DNA of 64,000 nucleotides from Anaerococcus rubeinfantis (GCF_001487145.1 NZ_LN913016.1:992001-1056000); one strand, 5' to 3'. Shown: positions 43,095 through 51,612, counted from the first letter of the stretch. Translations and numbers: made by a program. The notes: generated from the letters alone by a model not told the origin.

Positions 43095-43394
43095 TCAATC
43101 TACATAACTTCTGTTACAATGAGGGCAACCTGTTACCAAACTATTCTTAGCAGTTTCAGTGGTTATCCCTGTAATATAGTCACAATCTTCTACTGTCTCT
43201 ACTTCATGGCTACCGTAAAATCTAGGAGATATATTCGTATGAAATATAGGCTTATATATGTTCCTATGGCAATACCAACAGACCCCGCTTCTTGGTGCAA
43301 AAATAGGTACCTCATTTTTTCTGCAAAACTCGATTTGAACTTGAATTGATTTTTTTACATTAAAATCTTCTTTTTTAAAATCTTCTTTATTCAT
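43095..43394 (-). CDS. Small zinc-finger/HNH-like protein
   Basis: Protein of 99 residues with CWYCHRNIYKP, a central HTNISPRFYGSHEVETVEDCDYITGITT and a terminal CPHCNRS: two Cys-x2-Cys pairs that should bind zinc. The layout is similar to HNH-type recombination helpers but a full HNH catalytic set is not clear. Adjacent to RecT. Confidence 0.7.
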   Translation of the reverse strand: MNKEDFKKEDFNVKKSIQVQIEFCRKNEVPIFAPRSGVCWYCHRNIYKPIFHTNISPRFYGSHEVETVEDCDYITGITTETAKNSLVTGCPHCNRSYVD

Positions 43395-43403
43395 ATCTAC
43401 CTC

Positions 43404-44375
43404 CTAAAATGGCGCCTTTTCTAATGCTTCAAATTCTTCTCCAAAAAAGTCTGATTGACCCTCGATTGGTTCTTCAAGAATTTCTCCCGTATCTTTGTCT
43501 ACATTTTCTGGTACTTCATTGCTTTGATTTTCTTCTACTAGCTCATATTCAACATTCAGCTCTTGTTTGTTAGCCTCTTGTTCCATATCAATAGCTAGGC
43601 TTGTATCTGCTTCAATCATTTCTGCGTTTTGCATTTCAACACTCAATACTCCATACTTGGTTAAAAGTCTTCTAGTCATTGTTTTAAGAGCCATTTCATC
43701 AAAGTTACTATCCCATACAAATTTATCAGGCTTGTAATATTTGCCTTGTTTTGCTTTTTCCATAGCACCATAACCTTGTGAGTGCTTCTTTGCGTGTTCT
43801 ATAACTTGATCTTTTGTCCAGTATAGGACTTTTTCAAAGCCGTTTATTAGCTTAAAATAGCTAAAATAACCTATTACTTTATCACTTTTCTTTTCACCTT
43901 CGATTTTTACACTACCTGTCAAATAGTCTTGGGTTACTTCCATTCCTTCATAGACTATATTAGCGTTTATGGTTTGATATTGACCTGTTCTCATAGCAAG
44001 TTGGATCAATCCTTTATATCCAATCTGAAACTGAGGGTGGGGTACTTTTACCCATTGAGTTCTTCCTTTTTCATCTTCGATTTTGGTATTTTTGTTATAA
44101 GGGATAATCCATGCAAAACCTAAGTTTTTGTTTATCGGTAACTTTAAGGTTGCAGCCTTTAAAGCTTCCATCACGACTTCTTTAGGATCACATTTGCTTA
44201 AAGTTCCAGCAGGATCTGAATAAACTTCTACGAGTGATGAAAGAAAGGCCCCTGCATTTTTTCCTAAACTCTCTTTAAACATTTCTTGTATCCCAGCGTT
44301 GCTGGTTAAATCTTTCATTTTATTTGCTGGTGTCAATTCTTTTTCTTGTTTTCTAACTTCTAAATTGTTTGTCAT
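43404..44375 (-). CDS. recT: RecT-family single-strand annealing protein
   Basis: Protein of about 323 residues with the family core CDPKEVVMEALKAATLKLPINKNLGFAWIIPYN, FQIGYKGLIQLAMRTGQYQTI and WDSNFDEMALKTMTRRLL. It anneals complementary strands in phage recombination. ATG 44375 follows AAGGAG; an in-frame TTG lies seven codons upstream. Acts with the zinc-hook ATPase upstream. Confidence 0.95.
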   Translation of the reverse strand: MTNNLEVRKQEKELTPANKMKDLTSNAGIQEMFKESLGKNAGAFLSSLVEVYSDPAGTLSKCDPKEVVMEALKAATLKLPINKNLGFAWIIPYNKNTKIEDEKGRTQWVKVPHPQFQIGYKGLIQLAMRTGQYQTINANIVYEGMEVTQDYLTGSVKIEGEKKSDKVIGYFSYFKLINGFEKVLYWTKDQVIEHAKKHSQGYGAMEKAKQGKYYKPDKFVWDSNFDEMALKTMTRRLLTKYGVLSVEMQNAEMIEADTSLAIDMEQEANKQELNVEYELVEENQSNEVPENVDKDTGEILEEPIEGQSDFFGEEFEALEKAPF

Positions 44376-44385
44376 TTCATTCTCC

Positions 44386-46338
44386 TTACTTTTCAATCCT
44401 CAAATTTTTATATTTACTAACAACAAGCCTTATCAATTGGCTATCTACATCAACTAATTCATTTACACTTTCTGCATTATCTACAAATATTGGTATTTGC
44501 TTTTCAAATTTCTTTGCTAAGGCATTTATAATATCAAGACCTGCATTTATTTTTGCTGCATTATTTAGTGATCCATAAGGCACACCCTTATAAGTTGCCT
44601 CGGCTGTTTCTTGGATTCCTCCGTTTATTTGCTTATCAAACAGTTTGAATTTTACAAAGGTAAATAATTTATTTACTTTTTCGCTTACAAGCTCGGTATA
44701 AGCTCTTATATATTCATCACACAAATATAAGATTTTTTGTTTTTCTTCAAACTCACAGGACAGTTTCTTTTCTTCCTGCTCATATTCTTCGATTTTTCTA
44801 TCTAACTCGGCGTTAAGTCCCTTTAGTGATACTTTGCTATTAATATCATCTAACTTTTCGTCTAAGATTTTTTTACGGCTCAATAATTCGGTATTGTCAT
44901 TTTGATTATTATTTTTTATTTCTTCCTCGATTTTTTCTATCTCTTTTTCTATCTCCTCTTTCCTTTTTTCTTCGCTTGGTCGAATTTTTAATTCTTTCGC
45001 TCTTTCTATTAGTTTTTCGTTATTTTCTTTTTCTTCTTCTAGGCTATTTTTCTTTTCATAGATTTTTTTAGAATCTATTTCAATCTGTTCTATTTTCGCT
45101 TTGCTTTCCTCTATATTTTTTGTATATTTATTAATGTTTTCAAAAATATTTTTGCCAGTTTTTTTAAGCTCTTCTAGTTTTTTACTTTTGTTTAAATTAA
45201 ATTTTTTCTTTATTTCTTCTTGCTTTTCTTCTGGAAATTCTTGTCCGCAAGTTGGGCATATAAAACTATCATCACACTTACTTACAGCGACCTCTTCCCA
45301 TTCTTTTCTCATTTCTTCAAGTTTAATCTTAGCTTCTTTTATCCTGTTTTTTTCATCTTCTATTTTTTCTTTTATAAACTTTGTTCTGTCTTTTGCGTTT
45401 TCAAGCTCAAACTTACAAGCGTCTAATTTTCCACTTATTTCAATATTTCTGTTTGTAAATTCTTGTATTCTCTCTTTTTTATTCTCTTCATAAAGGCTTA
45501 TTATTTCTCTAGCTTCTTTTTTTAATTCGCTTATTTTCTCGTATTTTTCATCAATTATTTCACTGGCTGATCTTGTCCCTGCAAGCTCTTTGTCTATCTT
45601 TTCAAGCTCTGCCTTTATCTTCTCTTTTTCCTTTTCAAGCTCTGTAAAATCTTCATCAGTCTTTGTATTATTTAGTTCATCAATTCTTGCTGGTATTTCT
45701 ATTAGATTTTCATTTATCTTCTTACAAGTGGACTTCGCCATTGCCTTTAATTCATCAATTGTGTAGTTTTCTAGGTCTAATTCTTTCAAATCTTCATTGA
45801 TTTTAAAAATATCATCTGGGCTTACATCATCTACCAGAGATAAGAGAATTTTTCTTCTTTCTTTTTTGTCAATAATTGTATTAAAATACATAGGATTGGA
45901 TAATAAATTAAATTCATCTTCATTTACTATCTCACTTATAAAGTCCTCGTACTCTTTCTTTTTCCTTGGCACTTCGTTTATATAAAAGTCGGTTGTATGT
46001 CCAGAAAATTCCGAATCATTAGATCCTCTTTTCTTTTTCCAAACCTCTTTGTACACTCTTTTTAAAACACTTTGTTTTCCATCTATAGTCAAAACACCCT
46101 CAACAATTGTTTCTACATTGTGGATATTTTCGCCATCTTCTTGGTAGGGTTTTATTTCATAATCCTTTCTATTTTGACTATCTTTCCCCCACAAAAGCCA
46201 AGAAAAACCATCAAATATAGTTGTCTTTCCCGTTGCATTGTCCCCGCTTATATTTGTTAAATCTTTTTCAAAATCAATTTCTTTTTCTTTAAATCCCTTA
46301 AAATTTTTAAAGGATAATTTTTTAATTATAATCTCCAT
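44386..46338 (-). CDS. Rad50/SbcC-like AAA ATPase with zinc hook
   Basis: Protein of about 650 residues. The N-terminal ATPase half has Walker A (GDNATGKTTIFDGF), long coiled coils flank a zinc hook CPTCGQEFP, and the C-terminal part has the ATPase completion (IPIFVDNAESVNEL Walker B-like). Start ATG 46338 has GAGGTG upstream. Likely processes DNA ends for RecT; no separate MRE11/SbcD-type nuclease gene is seen, so the MBL-fold protein could be the nuclease partner. Confidence 0.88.
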   Translation of the reverse strand: MEIIIKKLSFKNFKGFKEKEIDFEKDLTNISGDNATGKTTIFDGFSWLLWGKDSQNRKDYEIKPYQEDGENIHNVETIVEGVLTIDGKQSVLKRVYKEVWKKKRGSNDSEFSGHTTDFYINEVPRKKKEYEDFISEIVNEDEFNLLSNPMYFNTIIDKKERRKILLSLVDDVSPDDIFKINEDLKELDLENYTIDELKAMAKSTCKKINENLIEIPARIDELNNTKTDEDFTELEKEKEKIKAELEKIDKELAGTRSASEIIDEKYEKISELKKEAREIISLYEENKKERIQEFTNRNIEISGKLDACKFELENAKDRTKFIKEKIEDEKNRIKEAKIKLEEMRKEWEEVAVSKCDDSFICPTCGQEFPEEKQEEIKKKFNLNKSKKLEELKKTGKNIFENINKYTKNIEESKAKIEQIEIDSKKIYEKKNSLEEEKENNEKLIERAKELKIRPSEEKRKEEIEKEIEKIEEEIKNNNQNDNTELLSRKKILDEKLDDINSKVSLKGLNAELDRKIEEYEQEEKKLSCEFEEKQKILYLCDEYIRAYTELVSEKVNKLFTFVKFKLFDKQINGGIQETAEATYKGVPYGSLNNAAKINAGLDIINALAKKFEKQIPIFVDNAESVNELVDVDSQLIRLVVSKYKNLRIEK

Positions 46339-46340
46339 TT

Positions 46341-46523
46341 TCACACCTCATATAAATCCCCAAGCATTGCAATTTGTTGCCTATCTCTTCTTTCTAGTTC
46401 CTTATCTAATGCTTTTAAAAAATTACTATTATCTAAATTCGCACCATTTTTTTCTAAATGTATAATTCTTTTTTCTATATATTCAGTCTTCCAATCTTTT
46501 ATAATTTCTTTTATATCTTCCAT
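46341..46523 (-). CDS. Hypothetical phage protein
   Basis: Small basic protein of 60 residues (MEDIKEIIKDWKTEYIEKRIIHLEKNG...LERRDRQQIAMLGDLYEV). Helical. Coupled to the ATPase gene. Confidence 0.6.
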   Translation of the reverse strand: MEDIKEIIKDWKTEYIEKRIIHLEKNGANLDNSNFLKALDKELERRDRQQIAMLGDLYEV

Positions 46524-46568
46524 TTTTTCTCCAAGTCATGTATAATATTTTTATAAGTTATTTTTAAT

Positions 46569-46598
46569 TAGCCGATTGCCGTCGGCTTTTTTTTATGC
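46569..46598 (+). terminator. Hairpin with plus-strand T-run
   Basis: AGCCGA/TCGGCT around six bases, followed by eight or more T on the plus strand, which opposes the early operon. It may end an antisense transcript; a TATAAT lies at 46541-46546 but without a clear -35. It also lies just after the stop of the gene at 46593. Confidence 0.5.
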
Positions 46599-46844
46599 CA
46601 AAAATGCCGTTAAAGAGGTTATAAACATCATCACAATTCCTACAACCCTTGAAATTTCATTAGGCCCTGCTATTGCAATCGTCATAAAACAAGCTACAAG
46701 AAAAATCCCTAAAACCTTATCCCTTATCCTTTCCTTTTCAGGCTTAGCAGTAAATCTAACGCAAGCCTCATCAATATTTTTATCTCTGAGCATTTCGTAT
46801 ACTTCACTTCTTTTTCTAATTCTTCTAACTTTTTTATTCTCCAT
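46593..46844 (-). CDS. Small phage membrane protein
   Basis: Protein of 83 residues: a basic N-terminal half (MENKKVRRIRKRSEVYEMLRDKNIDE) and two hydrophobic helices (about 45-60 and 66-82). Unknown role; early gene. Confidence 0.65.
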   Translation of the reverse strand: MENKKVRRIRKRSEVYEMLRDKNIDEACVRFTAKPEKERIRDKVLGIFLVACFMTIAIAGPNEISRVVGIVMMFITSLTAFLA

Positions 46845-46853
46845 TTTTTCCTC

Positions 46854-47054
46854 CTAATTTATAAATAAGTTTTGCTCGCCATTCAAACATCTGTCTAATG
46901 CTCTTTTATCAATTTTATAGGTATGTCTTGTTGATCCCTCTCTTTTATATGCAATTCCAAATGTGCATTTATTATTTTTCAACATTTCTCTAACTTGTTG
47001 TTCCCCTTTTCCAAGCTTTTTTGCAGCTTCTGATATTCCAATTATGCTTTCCAT
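46854..47054 (-). CDS. Excisionase/MerR-like DNA-binding protein
   Basis: Protein of 66 residues with the helix-turn-helix pattern IIGISEAAKKLGKGEQQVREMLKNN followed by a small wing (KREGSTRHTYKIDKRAL). This matches HTH_17/excisionase-type proteins. As the second gene of the lytic operon it may be the directionality factor. Confidence 0.72.
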   Translation of the reverse strand: MESIIGISEAAKKLGKGEQQVREMLKNNKCTFGIAYKREGSTRHTYKIDKRALDRCLNGEQNLFIN

Positions 47055-47063
47055 AACTACCTC

Positions 47064-47336
47064 CTATAATTCATCAATCTTGGATTTATCGTTCTTTTTT
47101 CTTTGATTGATTCCATATTCTTGGACTTTTAGATCAAAAAAATATTGCACTGGCTTATGAAAAATATCGGCAATAGCATTCATAGTATCTAATTTAGGCA
47201 TTGTAATTCCTCTCTCAATATACATATATGTGCTTTTGCTTTTATAACCAAGTAACTTGGACATATCTTCATAAGTGTAATTTTTATTTAATCTTTCTTC
47301 CCTTAATTTTTTATTAACCTTTTCAATAACAACCAC
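47064..47336 (-). CDS. Cro-like XRE regulator
   Basis: Protein of 90 residues with an XRE helix-turn-helix (KLREERLNKNYTYEDMSKLLGYKSKSTYMYIERGITMPKLDTMNAIADIFHKPVQYFF). First gene of the leftward lytic transcript, divergent from the repressor, the position of Cro. The 17-bp dyad inside its promoter is a likely operator for it and for the repressor. Confidence 0.85.
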   Translation of the reverse strand: MVVIEKVNKKLREERLNKNYTYEDMSKLLGYKSKSTYMYIERGITMPKLDTMNAIADIFHKPVQYFFDLKVQEYGINQRKKNDKSKIDEL

Positions 47337-47359
47337 CCCTTTTTTGATTTGTTAATTAT

Positions 47360-47388
47360 ATTATAGTCCAAGAAACTTGGACTGTCAA
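47360..47388 (-). promoter_or_regulatory. Lytic promoter with operator in the spacer
   Basis: Minus-strand TTGACA (47383-47388), a 17-bp spacer, and TATAAT (47360-47365). The spacer is itself a perfect dyad, GTCCAAG-TTT-CTTGGAC (47366-47382), so a bound repressor would block polymerase fully. A second dyad, TTGAA-TTAAG-TTCAA, lies at about 47418-47432 towards the repressor gene. Confidence 0.9.
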
Positions 47389-47499
47389 GTGGAAATTTAA
47401 AATAAATACAAGATTATTGAATTAAGTTCAATTTTTTTGTATTTTAGTGTACAATAACAATATAAAGTCCATAATAATTGAACAAGAGAGGTGAAAAAT

Positions 47500-48111
47500 A
47501 TGATAGGTGAAAAAATAAAACAGTTAAGAACTGAGAATAAATGGACACAACAAGACTTAGCCAATAGGCTTCATGTAGGTAAAACGACAGTATCTAATTA
47601 TGAAACTGGACATTCCGATCCAAATATAGATATGATAAATCAACTTTCTGAAATTTTTGAAGTAAGTGTTGGATATCTGTTAGAAAAAAACGGTAAGAAA
47701 ATTCCAATTAAAGATAAAGACTATGCAACAATAAACGTCTATGGATCAATTCCTGCTGGAATACCCATAGAAGCAATAGAAGATATAACAGATACAGAAG
47801 ATATATCCTTTAAATATTTTGATAAAAATAAAACTTACATAGGCTTAAAAGTAGATGGGGATTCCATGTATCCAAAATATTTAGAAGGAGACACAATCAT
47901 ACTGGAATTGACCCCAGACTGTGAAAGTGGCACAGATGCTGCTGTTTATGTTAACGGATACGAGGCGACCCTTAAAACAGTAATAAAAAATGAAAATGGC
48001 ACTATAACATTAAAACCAATTAATACATCTTATTCCCCTAAAACATACGGAAAAGATGATGAACCTATAAAAATATTAGGAATTGTAAAGGAAATTAGGA
48101 GAAAAATTTAG
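47500..48111 (+). CDS. CI-like repressor with S24 peptidase domain
   Basis: Protein of 203 residues. XRE helix-turn-helix at about 1-60. The C-terminal S24 domain has the Ala86-Gly87 cleavage site in SIPAGIP, catalytic Ser122 (GDSMYP) and Lys159 (ATLKTV). These are the residues needed for RecA-stimulated self-cleavage, so the prophage should be SOS-inducible. ATG 47500 is preferred over an upstream GTG because GAGAGGTG precedes it. Confidence 0.93.
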   Translation: MIGEKIKQLRTENKWTQQDLANRLHVGKTTVSNYETGHSDPNIDMINQLSEIFEVSVGYLLEKNGKKIPIKDKDYATINVYGSIPAGIPIEAIEDITDTEDISFKYFDKNKTYIGLKVDGDSMYPKYLEGDTIILELTPDCESGTDAAVYVNGYEATLKTVIKNENGTITLKPINTSYSPKTYGKDDEPIKILGIVKEIRRKI

Positions 48112-48123
48112 AAAGGGGAAATA

Positions 48124-49515
48124 ATGACATTAATTATATTGATAATAATTGGAGTATATATTGTTGGTTCAATTAGCAATAAAAAAGAATTAACTAAAAA
48201 CGGCATAAAAAATCTAAAAGATTTAGAAGTTAAGAAGTCTAAATTAGAAGAAGAAATAAAAGACTTAAATAATTTATATGAAAATAACAAAAGAGAATAT
48301 AACAATTTTAAAGAAGAAACAAAAAAAGTTGTTATAATGGAAAAATCTGAAGAAATAGAAAAAGAAATAAATGAGCTAACTAACAAAAAAGATACATTAG
48401 CAATAGAGGTAAAAGATTTGGAAACTCATTTCCAAAAGATAAACGCCCAAGATTTAGGATTAGCCCCAACTAGTTTTGAATTTGAAAGATCAGAAACTTA
48501 TAAAGAAAAGCTTAAGAATATTAGATTACAAGAAGCTGATTTATTAAGGAAAGTTAAGAATAAAAAAGGCGAAAATATTTCTATTTCTAAAGATAATTTA
48601 ATTAGATTATTATATAATTCTTTTAATACTTTTTGTGATTATAAATTAACAAGATTAACATTTAAAACATATCCTACTAGAAAAAAACAAATAGAAACAA
48701 TGTTTAATAAATTGAATAGGATAAGCAACCAACAAATTCAAATTGATGATAAAGCTTTGGATTATAAATTCCAAGAACTAGACGCTTCTTACGCTTACTA
48801 TAAATTAAAGGAAGAGGAAAAAGAAGCGTTAAGACAACAAAGAGAAGAAGAAGCTGAAAACAAACGTGCTCAAAAAGAATTGGAAGCAAAACAAGCCAAA
48901 TTAGACAAAGAAATTGAAGCACTTAACATTGCTAAAGATAAGGTAAATGAAAAATTAATATCTGCCAAAGATGATGAAATAGAAGCTTTGAAATTAGAAT
49001 TACAAAAACTAGAAAACGAAATTTCTGGACTAAAAGATGAAAAGACAGATATAGACTACAGAGTAGAAAATACAGGTGCTGGTTATGTTTATATTATTTC
49101 TAACGTTGGATCATTCGGAAATGAAGTGTATAAAATAGGAGTAACAAGAAGATTAGATCCATACCAAAGAATCCAAGAACTATCTTCTGCTTCTGTACCA
49201 TTCAAATTTGATGTCCATGCAATGATATTCTCCTACCAAGCTTATCAATTAGAGAACGAATTGCACAAGTATTTTGACAAACAAAGGATAAATAAAGTAA
49301 ACAATAGAAAAGAATTCTTTAATATAAAATTAGAAGATATCAAAAAAGTCCTTGATTTACACAAAGAACTAACATTTGACTTTAATCCAGAATTTGAAGC
49401 CGAAGAATTTAGAGAAACTCTAGAACTAAAAGGAGAAAACCCTGATACATTAGGTTTTTATAAAATAATGAAAAGAATCCCTGTACTTAAAAATACAGGA
49501 TTAAAAATCGACTAA
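48124..49515 (+). CDS. DUF4041/GIY-YIG (T5orf172-type) protein
   Basis: Protein of 463 residues. One N-terminal membrane helix (about 2-18), a coiled coil (about 30-95), a DUF4041-like region (about 110-220), a second long coiled coil rich in Glu/Lys (about 220-310), and a C-terminal GIY-YIG-type nuclease domain (AGYVYIISNVGSFGNEVYKIGVTRR ... LENELHKYF ... EFFNI). Follows the repressor after 12 bp, so it is expressed in the lysogen. A membrane-tethered nuclease acting against incoming phage DNA is a reasonable inference. Confidence 0.85.
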   Translation: MTLIILIIIGVYIVGSISNKKELTKNGIKNLKDLEVKKSKLEEEIKDLNNLYENNKREYNNFKEETKKVVIMEKSEEIEKEINELTNKKDTLAIEVKDLETHFQKINAQDLGLAPTSFEFERSETYKEKLKNIRLQEADLLRKVKNKKGENISISKDNLIRLLYNSFNTFCDYKLTRLTFKTYPTRKKQIETMFNKLNRISNQQIQIDDKALDYKFQELDASYAYYKLKEEEKEALRQQREEEAENKRAQKELEAKQAKLDKEIEALNIAKDKVNEKLISAKDDEIEALKLELQKLENEISGLKDEKTDIDYRVENTGAGYVYIISNVGSFGNEVYKIGVTRRLDPYQRIQELSSASVPFKFDVHAMIFSYQAYQLENELHKYFDKQRINKVNNRKEFFNIKLEDIKKVLDLHKELTFDFNPEFEAEEFRETLELKGENPDTLGFYKIMKRIPVLKNTGLKID

Positions 49516-49567
49516 TAACTTATAGACTTATAAGTGTTTGAATTTATAAAAGATTAAAGGAGAAATC

Positions 49568-50239
49568 ATGAAATTAAATAAAATATTAATAGCTACATTA
49601 TCAGTAAGTTTGTTAGTAAGTTGCCAAGATAAAAATACAGATACTAAAACAGAGACCCCATCATCTGTACAAGAAACATCTAGCGTAGAGAAAAACTCCT
49701 CATCTTCAAATGCAAATAAAGATCAAAAACAAGACAAAGAAAAAACGATAATGGATAATCCAAGTAATAAAGCGAAGATACTGCCACAATCCGAGGAAGA
49801 AAAATCAAAATTACCTATCCAAGTTATACAACAACAACCAGGAGAAAATCAGAAAGATCACTACGTTTTACTCCAAAATGGAGCTATTCAATATCAACAA
49901 ACTGGTGATGCTTTCTTAGTTGATTCAGAAATTCATAAAGGCTCTAAAGTATTAGTAATACCTTTTAAATTTAAAAATATCACATCTGATGTACCCCTAA
50001 AACCATCTGAACCAATGATGATTTTAACTAATGCTATACAAAAAGGCGATAATGTTAATTATGATATTTATATATCAACATATGCAAATAGAGATTATAA
50101 AAATGATTCATCAATTTCGGTAAATGCAGGTGGCGAAGTAGATTATTATTTAATGTATGAATTAAAAGATCCAACACTAGGTCTACAAATAATAGATAAA
50201 AAATCAGGCACTGTTGTTGCAGAATTTAAACCAGAATAA
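49568..50239 (+). CDS. Lysogen-expressed lipoprotein, DUF5067-like
   Basis: Protein of 223 residues. The signal peptide ends in lipobox LLVSC, with the lipidated Cys near residue 20. A Ser/Lys/Gln-rich linker (about 20-85) leads to a C-terminal beta domain (about 100-223) with IHKGSKVLVIPFKFKNITSDVPLKPSE and NAGGEVDYYLMYELKD, typical of DUF5067 surface domains. AAAGGAG precedes the ATG. Surface lipoproteins in phage lysogeny modules can block DNA entry of related phages; that role is inferred here. Confidence 0.85.
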   Translation: MKLNKILIATLSVSLLVSCQDKNTDTKTETPSSVQETSSVEKNSSSSNANKDQKQDKEKTIMDNPSNKAKILPQSEEEKSKLPIQVIQQQPGENQKDHYVLLQNGAIQYQQTGDAFLVDSEIHKGSKVLVIPFKFKNITSDVPLKPSEPMMILTNAIQKGDNVNYDIYISTYANRDYKNDSSISVNAGGEVDYYLMYELKDPTLGLQIIDKKSGTVVAEFKPE

Positions 50240-50244
50240 ATTAT

Positions 50245-50270
50245 AAAGCCCTTTAACAAGGGCTTTATTT
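50245..50270 (+). terminator. Terminator after the lipoprotein gene
   Basis: Perfect stem AAAGCCCTT/AAGGGCTTT with a four-base loop, followed by ATTTG; the T-run is short, so some read-through into the integrase gene is likely. Confidence 0.75.
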
Positions 50271-50290
50271 GTACCAAGAAAGGAAAACAA

Positions 50291-51418
50291 ATGGCAAAAA
50301 GAAGAAGAAAATATGCGAACGGACAAGGTAGTATAACCCATGTAAAAGGGAAAAAATCTCCTTGGTGGGCAAGATTACCAGCCACTTACGATTCGTCCGG
50401 AAAAGAGCATCGTAAAACTGTAGGATTTTTTAAAACACAAAAAGAAGCACAAAACGCCTTAGATTCCTACACCTTAATAGATGATATCAAAACATTTAAA
50501 GATATCTATACAGAATACAAAAAAACAGATGATTTTTTAAATTTAACCCAAAAAACAAAAGATCGTTACGAAGATGCTTTCCTATCCTTTAAACCTCTTT
50601 GGAATAAAAATATTATGGATATAAAAGCATTACAATTACAAAAGTGTATTAACACCAAAGTGTTAGAAGGTTATTATACAACAGAAGACGGGAAAAGAGT
50701 AAGAAAAGAATACTCAAAAGATTCCATCGCCAGATTAAAACACGTAGCCAATAAAATATATAACTTTGCAGAAAGACACGATTTGGTAGATAAAAATAGA
50801 GCAAGAGTTTTAGAAGTAAAGGGATTAGATCCAAAACCAGAAAAAACAATATTTTTTGCAGATGAAATTGATAAATTATTTAATTCTATCCCCTACAATC
50901 CATACGCAAGGCATGTTTTAATAATGATATTTACAGGAATGAGAACGTCCGAATATAGAAATTTAAAAGTAGATAACATAGATTTTGAAAACAAAATGAT
51001 TACAGACTTTGGAATAAAAACAAACAAGGGAAGAAAAAGAATTATGTTTATCCATGAGAAAATAGAAGATATCTTGTTAGAACTTGCAGAAGAATCCTCA
51101 ACAGGGTATATAGTAGAAAATATTACAATGAATAGGCAAAACAAAAAAGCTACCCACCCAAGTGATCAAACATTTAGAAAAAGTATATTTAATAAAGCAC
51201 TAGAAAAAGCAGGCTTAGAAAAAACTATACCCAAGCAATGCAGATATACATTTGCAACTATTGCCCACCTATCTGGCATAAGTGATATGGATTTGATGGA
51301 TTTAATGGGACACGAATCCATAATGACAACAAAAAATTCTTATATCCAAACTATAGATTTTTATTTAATGCAACAACTACAAACTTACGATTTTAGAAAA
51401 GCATTAAAACTAGCTTAA
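50291..51418 (+). CDS. int: Tyrosine site-specific integrase
   Basis: Protein of 375 residues. The N-terminal arm-binding part (about 1-60) has NGQGSITHVKGKKSPWWARLPATYDSSGKEHRKTVGFFKTQKEAQ. Core-binding follows (about 65-165). The catalytic part has Arg in FTGMRTSEYRNL, the second Arg in CRYTFATIAHLSG, then MGHESIMTTKNSY with His and the nucleophile Tyr in the expected places. The usual His of HxxR is Lys here. The gene reads towards attR and ends 105 bp before the core. Confidence 0.95.
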   Translation: MAKRRRKYANGQGSITHVKGKKSPWWARLPATYDSSGKEHRKTVGFFKTQKEAQNALDSYTLIDDIKTFKDIYTEYKKTDDFLNLTQKTKDRYEDAFLSFKPLWNKNIMDIKALQLQKCINTKVLEGYYTTEDGKRVRKEYSKDSIARLKHVANKIYNFAERHDLVDKNRARVLEVKGLDPKPEKTIFFADEIDKLFNSIPYNPYARHVLIMIFTGMRTSEYRNLKVDNIDFENKMITDFGIKTNKGRKRIMFIHEKIEDILLELAEESSTGYIVENITMNRQNKKATHPSDQTFRKSIFNKALEKAGLEKTIPKQCRYTFATIAHLSGISDMDLMDLMGHESIMTTKNSYIQTIDFYLMQQLQTYDFRKALKLA

Positions 51419-51460
51419 ATTTTTAAAAAAGACACAAAAAAACGGATATTAAACCTTGAT

Positions 51461-51478
51461 GGTAACCTATTGGTAACC
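51461..51478. promoter_or_regulatory. Putative integrase arm-type sites (attR side)
   Basis: Two GGTAACC boxes 11 bp apart, matching those at 8352-8370. They are enclosed by inverted arms CGGATATT (51443-51450) and AATATCCG (about 51487-51494), which may help exclude or bend DNA at the attachment site. Confidence 0.7.
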
Positions 51479-51522
51479 GAGGGAAAAATATCCGTTGATT
51501 TCAAGCCATTATCGGCTATATA

Positions 51523-51541
51523 TTGGTGCGGGATAAAGGAG
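51523..51541. other. attR core (19-bp repeat)
   Basis: Identical to 8253-8271. It covers the CCA end, the acceptor 3' strand and part of the T-arm of tRNA-Leu, so the phage rebuilds the tRNA 3' end on integration. Confidence 0.93.
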
Positions 51542-51609
51542 TTGAACCTTCACGAGAAAATCTCACTAGATCCTAAGTCTAGCGCGTCTGCCAATTCCGC
51601 CAATCCCGC
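51524..51609 (-). tRNA. tRNA-Leu (anticodon UAG)
   Basis: An 86-nt gene with encoded CCA. Acceptor GCGGGAT/ATCCCGC, anticodon stem CTAGA/TCTAG around CTTAGGA (anticodon TAG), long variable arm of class II type. Its 3' end is the prophage attachment site; the tRNA remains intact. Confidence 0.96.
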
Positions 51610-51612
51610 ATA

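Larger units (their letters stand above)
8253..51541. mobile_element. Complete siphovirus-type prophage in tRNA-Leu
   Basis: The element is bounded by the 19-bp direct repeat at 8253-8271 and 51523-51541, the latter being the 3' end of tRNA-Leu. It has integrase, repressor, replication, recombination, packaging, head, long non-contractile tail and lysis modules in standard order. No sheath or baseplate-lysozyme genes are seen, so a siphovirus morphology is inferred. Structural and replication genes are full length, so it may be inducible. Confidence 0.95.
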
